Notes under the pieces: model-generated
What the model was told of the DNA's origin: nothing
Databases searched by the model: none
The model's input: the letters and a program-made list of their open reading frames with translations, nothing else
Shown: positions 4,635 through 5,118 of the stretch, piece after piece
How the letters are laid out: the number at the start of each line of letters is the position of its first letter
Numbering within the stretch: the stretch's first letter is position 1
Made by a program: the position numbers and the translations under genes
NCBI GenBank assembly: GCA_009827215.1
Contig: WUAJ01000176.1
Span: forward strand, 1 to 5,118
DNA from: Phycisphaeraceae bacterium
GTDB lineage: Bacteria; Planctomycetota; Phycisphaerae; Phycisphaerales; UBA1924
DNA: 5,118 nt
Reading direction: 5' to 3'

Positions 4635-5118
4635 ATGTCCACAGTCCAGATCGACCGCCTGCTCGACACAGTGGTCAAAACCGGCGGCTCTGACCTCCAC
4701 CTCACCGTGGGGCGTCAGCCAACCATCCGCCTCCATGGCGGACTCCGAAACCTTGAGACCAAGGTTCTTGAGTCCGATGACATGGTTTCGCTAATGAAGT
4801 CCATCACGCCCGAGCGGAATCAGCAGGAACTCCAGGAAGAAGGCGGCACCGACTTTGGATTCGCATACGGCGAGGCCGCGCGTTTCCGAGTTTCCGTCTT
4901 CCGTCAACGCGGCGATATAGCGATCGTTCTCCGTCAGATCCCGAACCGCCTCTTGACCTTCGACCAGATCGGTTTGCCGGATATGTGTAAGGATCTGATC
5001 CGTCGCCCGCGTGGTCTCTTCCTCGTGACCGGTCCGACTGGATCGGGTAAGACGACCTCGCTTGCGACCATGATTGACTATGTTAACCAGTACATGGATC
5101 GTCACATCGTGACGATGG
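4635..5118 (+). CDS. pilT: Type IV pilus retraction ATPase PilT, N-terminal part, cut by right edge
   Basis: The first 161 residues of PilT, the cytoplasmic hexameric ATPase that depolymerises pili and drives twitching motility and DNA uptake. The N-terminal PAS-like domain shows GSDLHLTVGRQPTIRLHG (18-35), near-invariant in this family. It is followed by DFGFAYGEAARFRVSVFRQRG (about 73-93), VLRQIP (98-103) and LIRRPRGLFLVTGPTGSGKTTS, with Walker A GPTGSGKT at 133-140. The Asp box, Walker B and AIRNLI-type retraction motif would lie beyond the edge, so the enzyme's completeness cannot be judged. Full-length relatives have about 340-370 residues. The ATG has a strong ribosome binding site and the conserved domain starts within a few residues, so the start is secure. 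It is placed directly behind pilB, as expected for an extension/retraction pair. Confidence 0.93.
   Translation, partial: MSTVQIDRLLDTVVKTGGSDLHLTVGRQPTIRLHGGLRNLETKVLESDDMVSLMKSITPERNQQELQEEGGTDFGFAYGEAARFRVSVFRQRGDIAIVLRQIPNRLLTFDQIGLPDMCKDLIRRPRGLFLVTGPTGSGKTTSLATMIDYVNQYMDRHIVTM

Overview
The window looks like a chromosomal housekeeping region of a Gram-negative, piliated bacterium. The proteins resemble what I know of Planctomycetota (PilB and PilT sequence style, a CoaB not fused to CoaC, an Arg/Gly-rich extension on an RNA-modification protein). I hold that placement with low to moderate confidence, because there is no rRNA or other marker here. I see no insertion sequence, integrase, CRISPR array or phage gene.

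Minus-strand block (about 1-2654). Read in its own direction, it starts with coaB (phosphopantothenate-cysteine ligase, coenzyme A synthesis), which has a TTG start. The coaB 3' end overlaps by 14 bases the start of a 544-residue fusion protein. The fusion has a disordered Arg/Gly/Pro-rich head, an RluA-type pseudouridine synthase domain with altered motifs, and a class I SAM-dependent methyltransferase domain. After 77 bases comes tRNA-Gly(TCC), closed by a clear intrinsic terminator. Beyond it, the first 23 codons of an unidentified minus-strand gene run off the left edge.

Divergent intergenic region (2655-2879). This 225-base spacer separates coaB from the pilus genes. It holds a plausible coaB promoter, two pairs of short direct repeats with an 11-base period, and a terminator-like hairpin with a six-T tract upstream of pilB.

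Plus-strand block (2880-5118). pilB encodes the type IV pilus extension ATPase (GspE/PulE family), with an N-terminal MshEN-type domain, a five-unit S-[IVM]-D-[RKV] repeat linker, and the catalytic ATPase, which lacks the usual four zinc-binding cysteines. Forty-two bases later a strong ribosome binding site starts pilT, the retraction ATPase, cut by the right edge just after its Walker A motif. The two genes probably form an operon that extends and retracts pili, perhaps controlled by cyclic di-GMP through the PilB N-terminal domain.

The most unusual item is the pseudouridine synthase-methyltransferase fusion, with its partly degenerate synthase motifs and a nine-G run near its start. I found no clear evidence of a wholly new multi-gene system.
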